NCBI GenBank assembly: GCA_958295785.1
Contig: OY282377.1
Coordinates: 3,470,896 to 3,534,895 of the forward strand
From: an uncultured Latescibacterota bacterium
GTDB taxonomy: Bacteria > Latescibacterota > UBA2968
Reading direction: 5' to 3'
Length of the DNA: 64,000 nucleotides
The position numbers and the translations under genes were made by a program. The notes beneath the pieces were generated by a model, which worked only from the letters and a program-made list of their open reading frames with translations, was not told the DNA's origin and ran no database searches. Positions 16,535-24,828 of the stretch are shown in pieces (within the stretch, counting starts at the first letter, position 1; each line of letters begins with the position of its first letter).

Positions 16535-18654
16535 CCGACTTATTAAAACGCCTCCTCGAAGGTCGCTTCCGCATCTCCTCGCAACTCTATTTGGGCATTG
16601 GCAGCGCAGTCATGCTCACGATGGTCGCGAGTCTGGTCGGTTGGTTTTCCTTCAACCGAGTGGGCGACGCCCAAAGCCGCGTGAACGAGGGTAGCGTGCC
16701 CGGTATGGCAGCCGCTTTCGGGGTCGCGCAACAAAGCAGTGCTCTGGTGGCCGCCGCGCCGCGCGTGGCCTCTGCGGCCTCGCCCGAGGCATTTGCCCTC
16801 GTAACCGCTGAAATCGCCAAAGAGCGCCGCACCTTTGAAGCGCAATTGGCCGCCCTGACGCAACAAGGCGGCGAAGAAGAACGCTTCAGGCGCATTCGCG
16901 CCCATGCCAACACCTTGATATCCAACATCGCGGCCATCGAACAATCGGTGGCCGAGCGTTTTGTGCTGATCGAGCGCAGCGAAGCCCTGCGTGCAGAACT
17001 CGCCGAAGTCCGCGATGTGTTGGTCGGCGCTTTGGTGCCGGTCATTGACGATCAGTTGTTCTACGCCATGACGGGCTACCGCAACTTGGGCGAAGCACCT
17101 GCGCCACGCGAGAAACACTTCTCAGAGGCGGAGTTTGACCGCTATCGCCATTTGTCCGAGTTGCAATCCGATGTCACCATCGCCATCCAACTTCTCGCAA
17201 GCGCGTTCAACCTGTCGGACGCGCCCCTGATCTCGCCCCTGCGCGAGCGATTTGAAGCCGCCAAGGGCAGAATTGAGCGGAGCTTGTCCGCACTCGAAAC
17301 CGTTTCCTCGCGCGATCAAGTCGCCCAAATTTGCGCGCAGTTGTTCAAACTGGGCCTGGGAGAACAGAGTGGCTTTGACCTGCGCGCCCGAGAACTCGAG
17401 TTGGTCTCGCACCAGCGGGAGTTGCTCGCCATGAACAACCGCCTCGCCATCGACTTGATCGCAGAAATCGAGGGTCTCGTCAGCGAGGCCCGCGTGAGCG
17501 TGCAGGAAGCCACGCACGCCTCCACGCAAACCATAAGCACGGGGCGTCGTTTCCTCCTCGCTTTGAATATCATCAGCATCGCCGGGGCCGTGCTGATCGC
17601 CTATTTGTTTGTGGGGCGGGTGTTGTTGCGCCGCCTCGAGCGACTCTCGGATCGCATGCGCCGCATGGCCGATGGCGATTTGGAGGCAAAAGTCGATATC
17701 GACGGGCGAGACGAAGTGGCAGACATGGCCGCGGCCCTCGAGATTTTCCGCCGTCACGCCCTCGAGGTGCAACGCTTAAATTTGGTGGAAAAGTTGGCGG
17801 AAGAGTTGCAAGACAAAAACTCAGAACTCGAAAAAGTTCTAGACGACTTGCACCGCGCACAAGATCAGATCGTCATGCGCGAAAAATTAGCGGCACTCGG
17901 CGAACTCACCGCGGGCGTGGCCCACGAGATCAAAAACCCGCTGAATTTTGTGAAAAACTTCGCGGAGGTCTCTGGGGAACTGATCGAGGAATTGGAAGAG
18001 GTGCTCGACGAGAGCAGCGACTCAATCAGCGAGGATCAGCGCGAGTTGATCGACGAAATCTGCCAAGACCTCACCGACAACTTGGGGCGCATCCGCGAAC
18101 ACGGCAACCGCGCCGACAGCATTGTTCACGGCATGCTCATGATGGGCCGCGGATCCGGCGAACGCCAATCCACCGATATCAACAAGTTGCTCGACGAACA
18201 CGCCCGCCTCGCGTATCACAGCGTGCGCGCGGCAGACCCGAATTTCAACCTGACCATTGAAATGGACCTCGACCCAACCGCGGGGGAGCTCGATATCGTC
18301 TCGCAAGACATGGGCCGCGTTTTTCTCAACATGGTGAGCAATTCCTGCCACGCCACAGACGAGAAACGCCGCGCATCAGACGGGTCGGGCTATTTTCCGA
18401 CCTTGTCGCTTGCGACACAGCGCATGGATGATCGGGTCGAAGTCCGCATCCGAGACAACGGCAGCGGGATGCCGCCCGAGGTGATTGAAAAAATTTTCAA
18501 CCCATTTTTCACCACCAAACCCACGGGCCAGGGCACTGGACTCGGTTTGGCCCTGTCCAACGACATTGTGCGCGAACACGGCGGCGCCATCCGAGTCGCG
18601 TCCGAACCCGGCGAGTTCACCGAGATGACGGTCGAACTGCCCCTGAACCAATAG
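16531..18654 (+). CDS. Membrane sensor histidine kinase (HAMP-HisKA-HATPase)
   Basis: 707 residues. TM1 is about residues 20-42 (YLGIGSAVMLTMVASLVGWF), followed by a long helical periplasmic domain (about 43-335) and TM2 about 337-362. The HAMP region (LERLSDRMRRMADGDLEAKV) leads into a coiled coil. The HisKA motif GVAHEIKNPLNF has phospho-acceptor His465. The ATPase has IVSQDMGRVFLNMVSNSCHA (N box), RIRDNGSGMP, and GTGLGLALSNDIVREHGG. It overlaps the binding-protein gene by four bases and probably phosphorylates the receiver of the PP2C protein at the start of the operon. The C-terminal half resembles kinases with several short helices between the H and N boxes. Confidence 0.92.
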   Translation: MTDLLKRLLEGRFRISSQLYLGIGSAVMLTMVASLVGWFSFNRVGDAQSRVNEGSVPGMAAAFGVAQQSSALVAAAPRVASAASPEAFALVTAEIAKERRTFEAQLAALTQQGGEEERFRRIRAHANTLISNIAAIEQSVAERFVLIERSEALRAELAEVRDVLVGALVPVIDDQLFYAMTGYRNLGEAPAPREKHFSEAEFDRYRHLSELQSDVTIAIQLLASAFNLSDAPLISPLRERFEAAKGRIERSLSALETVSSRDQVAQICAQLFKLGLGEQSGFDLRARELELVSHQRELLAMNNRLAIDLIAEIEGLVSEARVSVQEATHASTQTISTGRRFLLALNIISIAGAVLIAYLFVGRVLLRRLERLSDRMRRMADGDLEAKVDIDGRDEVADMAAALEIFRRHALEVQRLNLVEKLAEELQDKNSELEKVLDDLHRAQDQIVMREKLAALGELTAGVAHEIKNPLNFVKNFAEVSGELIEELEEVLDESSDSISEDQRELIDEICQDLTDNLGRIREHGNRADSIVHGMLMMGRGSGERQSTDINKLLDEHARLAYHSVRAADPNFNLTIEMDLDPTAGELDIVSQDMGRVFLNMVSNSCHATDEKRRASDGSGYFPTLSLATQRMDDRVEVRIRDNGSGMPPEVIEKIFNPFFTTKPTGQGTGLGLALSNDIVREHGGAIRVASEPGEFTEMTVELPLNQ

Positions 18655-18876
18655 AGACAGAAGCGAAGGCAAGATCCACGAAGGACACAAAGGAGCACGA
18701 AGAAAGCGCGGATAGAAACGTAGGGGCGGTGCCCCCGTGCCCGCCCGAAAATGCAAGATACAAGGCGAAAGGGGGTTTCGCCACAAAAGCATGCCCTTTG
18801 ATGATTCTACACAGGGGCAGAAAAAAAACAGGCGAGAAGCGAAGCGCGAGAAGGCGGCAACCATACCGTATATGTC
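18655..18876. other. Intergenic repeat-bearing spacer
   Basis: Non-coding stretch after the kinase gene. It holds one copy of the GGGGC/GCCCC dispersed repeat (18718-18770) and direct runs such as AGGACACAAAGGAGCACGA. No gene was seen. It abuts the MITE-like element at 18877. Confidence 0.6.
18718..18770 (+). repeat. Dispersed GGGGC/GCCCC repeat, copy 1
   Basis: Begins CGTAGGGGCGGTGCCCCCG and continues through CCCGCCCGAAAATGCAAGAT. The core GGGGC-GGT-GCCCC is palindromic. Full-length member of a nine-copy family in this window. Confidence 0.85.
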
Positions 18877-19347
18877 ATACCAAATTGAATAGCTGTTGTC
18901 CTCATGTGATGCGATATGTTGCCAGCAAATGATTCCCTTGACGTTACCCAGGCATTCAGAGAAGCCATTGCAAAATGCCATCCCAAAAGACCATCAGACA
19001 AAACCATCACGCACAGCGCGCAAGGCCGTCTCGCAACCAACCTCTATTTTGCAACTTCCTTTGCAGGCCAGCGCATGTCGTGCTCCTACAAAAGCGTTTT
19101 GCGCTGTGCCAGCCCCTCGGCGCATGAGAGCAGCATTTTTTGCCTACTTTTTTTTTCTGTTGAAAAAAAGTCGGTCACCGCACGCCGTAGGCACAGGCGT
19201 AGCCAACGCATCAAAGGCAACCCACAAGGAGGCAGAACCAAACGCTTGAGACGAGCAACGCATGATCTCTACGAAACGTCTGTTCCTCATTCCTCATTCC
19301 TCCCTGATGGGAGGTAGGATACGGACAACTTAAAAGCAAATTGGTAT
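18877..19347. mobile_element. MITE-like element, copy A (upstream of amtB)
   Basis: A 471-bp element with imperfect terminal inverted repeats (ATACCAAATTG at the left, CAAATTGGTAT at the right; the similarity extends to a GTTGTCC about 25 bp in). It contains no credible gene. Long stretches match copy B (20934-21373), for example CATCACGCACAGCGCGCAAG, the AGCATTTTTTGC/GACTTTTTTTCAA tract and the CTGTTCCTCATTCCT tract. It looks like a non-autonomous transposable element. No clear target duplication was found. Confidence 0.75.
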
Positions 19348-19404
19348 CAATCGCAGGATAAAAAATGAATCCCACCCTTACCAACCCAAAATAGGAGAAC
19401 ACCT

Positions 19405-20790
19405 ATGAGCAAATTTGCAACCATCCTTTTGCCCCGCCGCCTGGGAGGAAAGACACTCGCAGCCCTCGGTGTCTTGGCGTGTGGCGCGACCGCTGTACAC
19501 GCCTCGGTTGAGGCCGAGACCGCCTTTGTCTTCAACACCTTTTCATTTCTCATCTGGGGCGCGCTGGTGATGTGGATGTGCGCGGGCTTTACCATGCTCG
19601 AATCCGGTTCCGTGCGTACCAAAAACGCTTCGGTGATCTGCTTGAAGAACATCGGCCTCTACTCCATCGCCGGGCTGGCCTACTACTTCATCGGCTACAA
19701 CCTCATGTACGTGGATGTCGGCAGTTGGATCGGCTCGTTCAAATTCCTGTACGGGCCTTCTGCCGGCGACCTCGCTATGGTGGGGGGCGATGAGGCCGCC
19801 AAGACCGCGGCCAAGACCGCCATACTCGAGAACGGCTATTCCACCATGTCGGACTGGTTCTTCCAGATGGTTTTCGTAGCAACCGCGGCCTCTATCGTGT
19901 CTGGCACCTTGGCCGAGCGGGTCAAGCTGTGGTCGTTCTTCCTCTTTACCTTATTGCTGGCCTCGTTCATCTATCCCATTGTCGGCGCGTGGACATGGGG
20001 CGGCGGATGGCTCGCTCAAATGGGCTTCAAAGACTTCGCCGGTTCGACCATTGTACACGGCACTGGCGGTTGGGCCGCGCTGGCGGGTGCGCTGGTCGTT
20101 GGGCCTCGGCTGGGCAAATTCCGCCGCGACGGCACGATCAAAACCACGCCGCCCTCCAACATCTTGGTAGTGACGCTGGGCGTCTTCATCTTGTGGTTCG
20201 GTTGGTTCGGCTTCAACGGCGGGTCACAACTGGCAATGGGTAGCGCGGTCGATGTGATCGCAATGAGCCATGTGCTGGTCAACACCAACTTGGCGGCGGC
20301 AGCAGGCGTTATGGCTGCCCTGGTTTTTTCTCGGCCCATTCTCGGGCGCATGGATTTGTTCGCCGCCCTAAACGGCGCCATCGCCGGCTTGGTCTCGATT
20401 ACCGCAGGGCCGGATATCGTGGAGCACTACTGGGCCGTCATCATCGGCGCCATTGGTGCCATTATATGCACCGCCGGGATCAGGCTTCTCGAAAAGCTCA
20501 AGCTGGACGATGTCGTCGGCGCAGTGCCCGCCCACTTGTTCGCAGGTATCTGGGGCACCTTGGCGGTCTGCATTGCCGGTGGGGGCAACTTCGGCGTGCA
20601 ATTGCTCGGCGTCGTGGCTATCGGCGCGTTCGTGTTCGTCACCTCTTGGCTGGTGTGGCGCGTGCTGGAAATGACGATCAAAGTGCGGGTGTCGCGCAAA
20701 GTTGAACAACTCGGTCAAGATGTCGCAGAACTCGGCATCGACGCGTACCCCGAATTTGTGCTCATGCCGGAAGAAGACGAAGATGACTAA
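19405..20790 (+). CDS. amtB: Ammonium transporter AmtB
   Basis: A 461-residue Amt/Rh family channel with about 11 membrane helices after an N-terminal signal-like segment. Family landmarks are visible: FMLESGSVRTKN after the first helix, DWFFQMVFVATAASIVSGTLAERVKL, the signature DFAGSTIVHGTGGWAALAGALVVGPRLG, and NTNLAAAAGVMAAL. Two pore His positions are expected in this family, one of them within IVHGTGG. The protein conducts ammonium/ammonia through the inner membrane. There is no glnK beside it, which is unusual. The gene is alone between two copies of a MITE-like repeat, with a ribosome site (AGGAG) before the ATG. Confidence 0.95.
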   Translation: MSKFATILLPRRLGGKTLAALGVLACGATAVHASVEAETAFVFNTFSFLIWGALVMWMCAGFTMLESGSVRTKNASVICLKNIGLYSIAGLAYYFIGYNLMYVDVGSWIGSFKFLYGPSAGDLAMVGGDEAAKTAAKTAILENGYSTMSDWFFQMVFVATAASIVSGTLAERVKLWSFFLFTLLLASFIYPIVGAWTWGGGWLAQMGFKDFAGSTIVHGTGGWAALAGALVVGPRLGKFRRDGTIKTTPPSNILVVTLGVFILWFGWFGFNGGSQLAMGSAVDVIAMSHVLVNTNLAAAAGVMAALVFSRPILGRMDLFAALNGAIAGLVSITAGPDIVEHYWAVIIGAIGAIICTAGIRLLEKLKLDDVVGAVPAHLFAGIWGTLAVCIAGGGNFGVQLLGVVAIGAFVFVTSWLVWRVLEMTIKVRVSRKVEQLGQDVAELGIDAYPEFVLMPEEDEDD

Positions 20791-20878
20791 GTCGTTCAGT
20801 TGGACCACCACAACCGCTATTGCCGGTATCCCGATGTATTTCAAGGGATAGGTTTTCAGGCGCGTTGCGGTATCAAAT

Positions 20879-20915
20879 AAAAAGCCCTCCTGTTTTTCGC
20901 AGAAGGGCTTTTTTA
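20879..20915 (+). terminator. Rho-independent terminator of amtB
   Basis: AAAAAGCCCT, a near-complete inner stem with CTG/CAG, then AGGGCTTTTT followed by more T residues. It lies about 90 nt after the amtB stop and looks symmetric enough to act on both strands. Confidence 0.85.
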
Positions 20916-20933
20916 TTTTTCGAAAAGCCTGTC

Positions 20934-21373
20934 ATACCAAATTGATTTTCAGTTGACCTGATATGATGCGCTATGTTGCCAGCAAGCGATCCCCTTGACG
21001 TTCAGCAGTCATTCAGAAAAGCCATGGCAACCAGGCCATCACAAAAGCCCCTCCGATAAAGCCATCACGCACAGCGCGCAAGGCCGTCTCGCAACCCACG
21101 TTCATTTGGCAACCCACTTGGCAGGCCAACTCATGTTGTGCTGTTACAAAAGCGATTTGCGCTGTGCAAGCCCTCGGCGCATGAGAGCGGCATTTTTTGC
21201 TTCCTTTTTTTTGCGGTTGAAAAAAAGTCGGTCGCCGAAGGCATCGAAGGCAACAAACGATGCGGTAGGGCCAAACGCTTGAGACAAGCAACCCATGATT
21301 CCGTACAGAAGTCTGTTCCTCATTCCTCCCCGATGGGAGGCAGGATACGGACAATTTGAAATCAAATTGGTAT
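20934..21373. mobile_element. MITE-like element, copy B (downstream of amtB)
   Basis: A 440-bp element in the same orientation as copy A, with terminal inverted repeats beginning ATACCAAATTGATTTTCAG (left) and ending CAAATTGGTAT (right). It shares most of its length with copy A but differs by indels, including loss of about 30 bp after the GACTTTTTTTC tract. Its last base is also the last base of the rluD stop codon (TGA at 21375-21373). Confidence 0.75.
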
Positions 21374-22314
21374 CAGAGCATATCGAGCACGCTTTGCATA
21401 TCCTCGGGCGGAGGTGCTTCAAATGCCATTTCTTTTTTTTTAACCGGATGCACAAATCTCAATTGCGTGGCGTGGAGCATCTGTCGATTTGTTTGCGCGA
21501 GCAGGCGAGTTGCCCGTTGCCGAAACAGGGGGGCAATGCCATTTAGCCGCTCCTCGCGTCCGCCGTATAATGGATCGCCAAACACGGGGCGATTGAGATG
21601 CGCCAGATGCACCCTGATCTGATGTGTGCGTCCCGTCTCCAGCGCGAGAGACAAAAGAGAAAGAAAATCGCGACGCGCCCTTACGCGCCAGCGCGTTGCT
21701 GCAAATCGCCCATTAGGAGAAACAGCCATCTGCTTTCGATTTTTGGGATGGCGACCAACAGGGGCTTCCACGCGCCCCTCATCTGCTTCAAACCCTCCCC
21801 AGATCAGCGCGAGATAATGCCGCGCCATCGTGCGGGCCGCCAACTGGGCCGCCAATCCGCGATGCCCCTCATCGCTCTTGGCAACCACCATCAACCCGGA
21901 TGTGTCTTTGTCCAGCCGATGCACAATCCCCGGGCGCAAAACCCCATTGATACCCGACAAATGCGTGCAGTGCGACAGAAGGGCATTGACGAGTGTGCCC
22001 GAAGTCACGCCCCCTGCCGGATGCACAATCACACCCGCGGGTTTGTCGAGCACCAGCAGGTGATCATCTTCAAAAAAAATATCCAGAGGAATATCCTCTG
22101 GATCGATGGCACTCTCTATTGGCGGGGGCACCTCTATGGCGACGCTATCGCCGGCCACCACCCGATAGCTCGCCCGCGGCGTCTTTCCATTGACGCAAAC
22201 AGCGCCCTCGGCAATCAGTTTTTGAATGCGCGAACGAGAAAGATCGGGGCGTTGATCGGCCAAATAGCGGTCCAAACGCACGCCTTCATGATTGGGCAGA
22301 ATTTTTAGTTTCAC
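21373..22314 (-). CDS. rluD: 23S rRNA pseudouridine synthase, RluD family
   Basis: About 313 residues. An S4 RNA-binding domain at the N-terminus (RLDRYLADQRPDLSRSRIQKLIAEGAVCVNGK) is followed by the RluA-type catalytic domain with HRLDKDTSGLMVVAKS, which holds the catalytic Asp, and later LETGRTHQIRVHLAHL. It isomerises uridines of 23S rRNA helix 69 if a true RluD. The start is uncertain: a GTG at 22314 is the best fit, and a TTG at 22341 is possible; both overlap the end of lspA, so the genes are coupled. The stop codon touches the end of MITE-like copy B. Confidence 0.9.
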   Translation of the reverse strand: MKLKILPNHEGVRLDRYLADQRPDLSRSRIQKLIAEGAVCVNGKTPRASYRVVAGDSVAIEVPPPIESAIDPEDIPLDIFFEDDHLLVLDKPAGVIVHPAGGVTSGTLVNALLSHCTHLSGINGVLRPGIVHRLDKDTSGLMVVAKSDEGHRGLAAQLAARTMARHYLALIWGGFEADEGRVEAPVGRHPKNRKQMAVSPNGRFAATRWRVRARRDFLSLLSLALETGRTHQIRVHLAHLNRPVFGDPLYGGREERLNGIAPLFRQRATRLLAQTNRQMLHATQLRFVHPVKKKEMAFEAPPPEDMQSVLDML

Positions 22315-22762
22315 GATTTTTAGATGCGATGCCAAAAACAAAAATTAAGATGACCGTGCCCACACTGACGCAGGCATCCGAGAGGTTAAACACCCACCAC
22401 CGCGCACCCCCGACGCCAAAATCGAGAAAATCGATCACCACGCCAAACCGCACGCGGTCAATGATATTGCCTATCGCGCCGCCCAGCACCAGCGACAACC
22501 CCATGGCGGCGCGGCGATCTTCGCTGGAAAGACGCCACAACAACCCGCCCACCACGAGCAACGCGACGAGAGCCAGGGCCAGATGCAGGGATGGATTGCC
22601 CAATCGGAGGCCGAATACCGCGCCGGGGTTGTGAATGTAGGTCAGCCGAAAAAAAGACCCCAGTACCGGTACAGATTCGCCTAGGGCCATGCTTTGCAAC
22701 ACCCACCACTTTGTCAGTTGATCCAGCACCACTGCCACGCCTGTAATCCACAAAAATCTCAC
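22286..22762 (-). CDS. lspA: Lipoprotein signal peptidase LspA
   Basis: A 158-residue inner-membrane aspartyl protease with four membrane helices. The two catalytic regions are present: GGAIGNIIDRVRFGVVIDFLDF and FNLSDACVSVGTVIL, each with the essential Asp. LDQLTKWW near the N-terminus and IHNPGAVFG are also family signatures. It cleaves prolipoprotein signal peptides after lipid attachment, consistent with the lipoprotein encoded at 44925-45689. I chose the GTG at 22762 because GAGG lies 5 nt before it; the open frame extends further upstream inside the dksA-like gene. It overlaps rluD. Confidence 0.93.
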   Translation of the reverse strand: MRFLWITGVAVVLDQLTKWWVLQSMALGESVPVLGSFFRLTYIHNPGAVFGLRLGNPSLHLALALVALLVVGGLLWRLSSEDRRAAMGLSLVLGGAIGNIIDRVRFGVVIDFLDFGVGGARWWVFNLSDACVSVGTVILIFVFGIASKNRETKNSAQS

Positions 22763-22769
22763 GCGCACC

Positions 22770-23147
22770 TCATCTCGTTGTGTTCTCGTTTTCGCGCTCT
22801 TTGCACGGCACGCAAATTTTCGTGGTCGGCACGGCCTCCAACCTCTCTTTGGGGATGGGGGATTGACACACGCGACACACGCCAAAAGAGCGGTTTTTAA
22901 TGCGCGCCAACGCAGCGTCAATTTGATCCAGATAAGCACCGTCGCGCGAGGCAAATAAAAACGCCTTTTCGCGTTCCATCGTCGCGCTACCCAAATCGGG
23001 CATGTGGTCCGAATACGTTAGGTCGCCCGACGATGCTGCCGCGGTGATCTGCATGGACTGACTTTGCAACGTGCCCAGGTCCTTCAAAATGACCGTGCGT
23101 TTGGTCTCTAAAAGATGTTTGAAATGCGCCAGATCTCGTTTTGTCAT
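22770..23147 (-). CDS. DksA/TraR-family zinc-finger protein
   Basis: A 125-residue protein with a helical coiled N-terminal part (MTKRDLAHFKHLLETKRTVILKDL) and a C-terminal four-cysteine zinc finger (CRVCQSPIPKERLEAVP then CVPC). DksA-like factors bind in the RNA polymerase secondary channel and modulate transcription with ppGpp. The DxxDA coiled-coil tip is seen as YLDQIDAALARI, close to the dksA pattern. The ATG at 23147 has AGAAAGGAAT upstream. It lies 7 nt before lspA and 1 nt after the nudix gene. Confidence 0.88.
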   Translation of the reverse strand: MTKRDLAHFKHLLETKRTVILKDLGTLQSQSMQITAAASSGDLTYSDHMPDLGSATMEREKAFLFASRDGAYLDQIDAALARIKNRSFGVCRVCQSPIPKERLEAVPTTKICVPCKERENENTTR

Positions 23148-23148
23148 T

Positions 23149-23613
23149 TTATTCCTTTCTGCGCCCTGCCTCCCAAATTCGACAGGCGTTTTCTCGGATG
23201 AGCGCGCGTTGTTCCGGCCAAAAAAAATCGGGCAGGGGATCGAGCGGCACCCACGCCATGCTCGCATGGTGTTTTGCGTCTGTTGGCACGGCCTCAACCT
23301 GATCGGTGACATACAAAAAATAATGCGTCACCTTCCACTCTTTCTTCTCAAAATCGAGCCGTTCTTTTATCCCGAGTTTTTCCACGAGTTGCAACTTCGA
23401 TATCCCCACTTCTTCTTCTACCTCTCGTCTGGCCGCGTGCTCGATATCCTCGCCCGCCTCAACGTGGCCTTTGGGCAACACATAATCGTCAAATCCCCTC
23501 TCGCGGGCGAGTGCTATCAGTGCTTGTTCGCCATCCCACCGCACGACCACACCGCCTGCGGCATAACTTTCGGGTAGCCCTTTGGGGCGTATGTACCAGC
23601 TATTGTCGATCAT
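23149..23613 (-). CDS. NUDIX hydrolase
   Basis: A 154-residue protein with a complete Nudix box (GHVEAGEDIEHAARREVEEEVG; GX5EX7REUXEEXGU). The N-terminal YAAGGVVVRWDGEQALIALARE strand pattern and C-terminal PDFFWPEQRALIREN resemble diadenosine-polyphosphate/NTP pyrophosphohydrolases of the MutT/Ap4A group. Probably a house-cleaning enzyme for nucleotide derivatives. It is the first gene of the nudix - dksA-like - lspA - rluD run, with stop and next start one base apart. Confidence 0.9.
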   Translation of the reverse strand: MIDNSWYIRPKGLPESYAAGGVVVRWDGEQALIALARERGFDDYVLPKGHVEAGEDIEHAARREVEEEVGISKLQLVEKLGIKERLDFEKKEWKVTHYFLYVTDQVEAVPTDAKHHASMAWVPLDPLPDFFWPEQRALIRENACRIWEAGRRKE

Positions 23614-23668
23614 GGGTCATAAGAGGTGAAAGGTGAAATGGAAGTTTAGCCACAAAAGGCGCGTGTGT

Positions 23669-23706
23669 GTAGGGGCGATGCCCCCGTGCTCGCCCAAAGA
23701 TACAAA
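23669..23706 (+). repeat. Dispersed GGGGC/GCCCC repeat, copy 2
   Basis: GTAGGGGCGATGCCCCCGTG followed by CTCGCCC and a shortened tail. It is preceded by GCCACAAAAGGCGCG, also found before copy 7. The adjacent IS copy inserted just beyond it. Confidence 0.8.
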
Positions 23707-23708
23707 AG

Positions 23709-24800
23709 TAGGACTTACGCATGCTAAGTTAAAAAAGGGTGCAATTCCGTAAAATTTATCACTTTGAGGAGGTGTCAATGCGCCAACCGACGCGTTTGGA
23801 TTACTGTCAGTATCTGCTTAGCAGTCCCCTCAACTATACCCTGACCCATTTCGCCGACCATAGCGAAGGGTTCAGTCATGATATGATCAACCGCTATCTC
23901 GCTGGTGATCGTATCCCGCCCCGCTTGGTGTGGGAACACGTCAAAGACCACATCGCGCTGACGCCTAAAGGCTATGTGATCTTTGATGACACGGTTTTAG
24001 ACAAGCGACACGCACGCAAGATCGCGTTAGTGCGTCGTCAATATAGCGGCAACGCCCAAGGCGTCATCAATGGCATTGGAGTGGTCACATGTGTCTATGT
24101 CAATCCGCAACAGGATAGGTTCTGGCTGATTGACTATCGGATTTATGACCCGCAAGGCGATGGCAAAACCAAATGGGATCATCTCAAGGACATGCTCTCT
24201 GGGTTGGTCTATCAGAAGGACCTTCCTTTTACCGGGGTCTTGATGGACAGTTGGTATGCGACCAAAACGGTCATGCGACACATAGAGCAGATGCAAAAAA
24301 CCTATTATTGTCCCCTCAAGACAAACCGGCGCGTGGACGATTCGGCAGGCACAATCCCCTACCAGCGCGTAGATAGCTTAACTTGGACGAAAGCGCAACG
24401 CAAACAAGGCAAGTCAATTAAAATCAGAGGGTTCCCCAAAGACCACAAAGTGAAATTATTCCGGGTGGCGTCTGCTGCCAGACGCACGGCGTATGTCGTG
24501 ACCAACGACCATGCTCAAAACGATTCTTCAGGGGTACAACAGGTGTGTCACCAAAGATGGAAAATTGAGCAATTTCACCGCGAAGTCAAACAGGTGACCG
24601 GGCTTGAAAAGTGTCAATGCCGGTTGGCACGCATTGTACGAAATCATATTGGGTGTGCGATGTTAGTTTGGATAAGACTTGAGCAAGTGGCCTATCAAAC
24701 AGGACAAACCATTTATCAAGTCAAATACCGGGGGGTGGCTGACTTCTTGAGACAACAACTCAAAGCACCTGATATTCCAATGGTGATTGCGTAAGTCCTA
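23709..24800 (+). mobile_element. Complete insertion sequence (IS4/IS701-like superfamily)
   Basis: 1,092 bp bounded by perfect 13-bp terminal inverted repeats (TAGGACTTACGCA and TGCGTAAGTCCTA), flanked on both sides by AAAAG, which reads as a 5-bp target duplication. It contains one intact transposase gene. It inserted between the nudix operon and mtnP. Perfect ends and an intact gene suggest a recent arrival. Confidence 0.9.
23778..24794 (+). CDS. DDE transposase (IS701/IS4-like)
   Basis: A 338-residue DDE-type transposase beginning MRQPTRLDYCQYLLSS. Acidic residues of the catalytic triad are visible in YVIFDDTVLDK, GVLMDSWYATK, and the WKIEQFHREVKQ motif typical of the IS4-type YREK-like region. 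The ATG has GAGGAGG seven bases upstream. There are no internal stops, so it is probably active. IS701 assignment is by overall resemblance. Confidence 0.88.
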   Translation: MRQPTRLDYCQYLLSSPLNYTLTHFADHSEGFSHDMINRYLAGDRIPPRLVWEHVKDHIALTPKGYVIFDDTVLDKRHARKIALVRRQYSGNAQGVINGIGVVTCVYVNPQQDRFWLIDYRIYDPQGDGKTKWDHLKDMLSGLVYQKDLPFTGVLMDSWYATKTVMRHIEQMQKTYYCPLKTNRRVDDSAGTIPYQRVDSLTWTKAQRKQGKSIKIRGFPKDHKVKLFRVASAARRTAYVVTNDHAQNDSSGVQQVCHQRWKIEQFHREVKQVTGLEKCQCRLARIVRNHIGCAMLVWIRLEQVAYQTGQTIYQVKYRGVADFLRQQLKAPDIPMVIA

Positions 24801-24828
24801 AAAAGGTAAAAGGGCCACCCTTCCCGTC

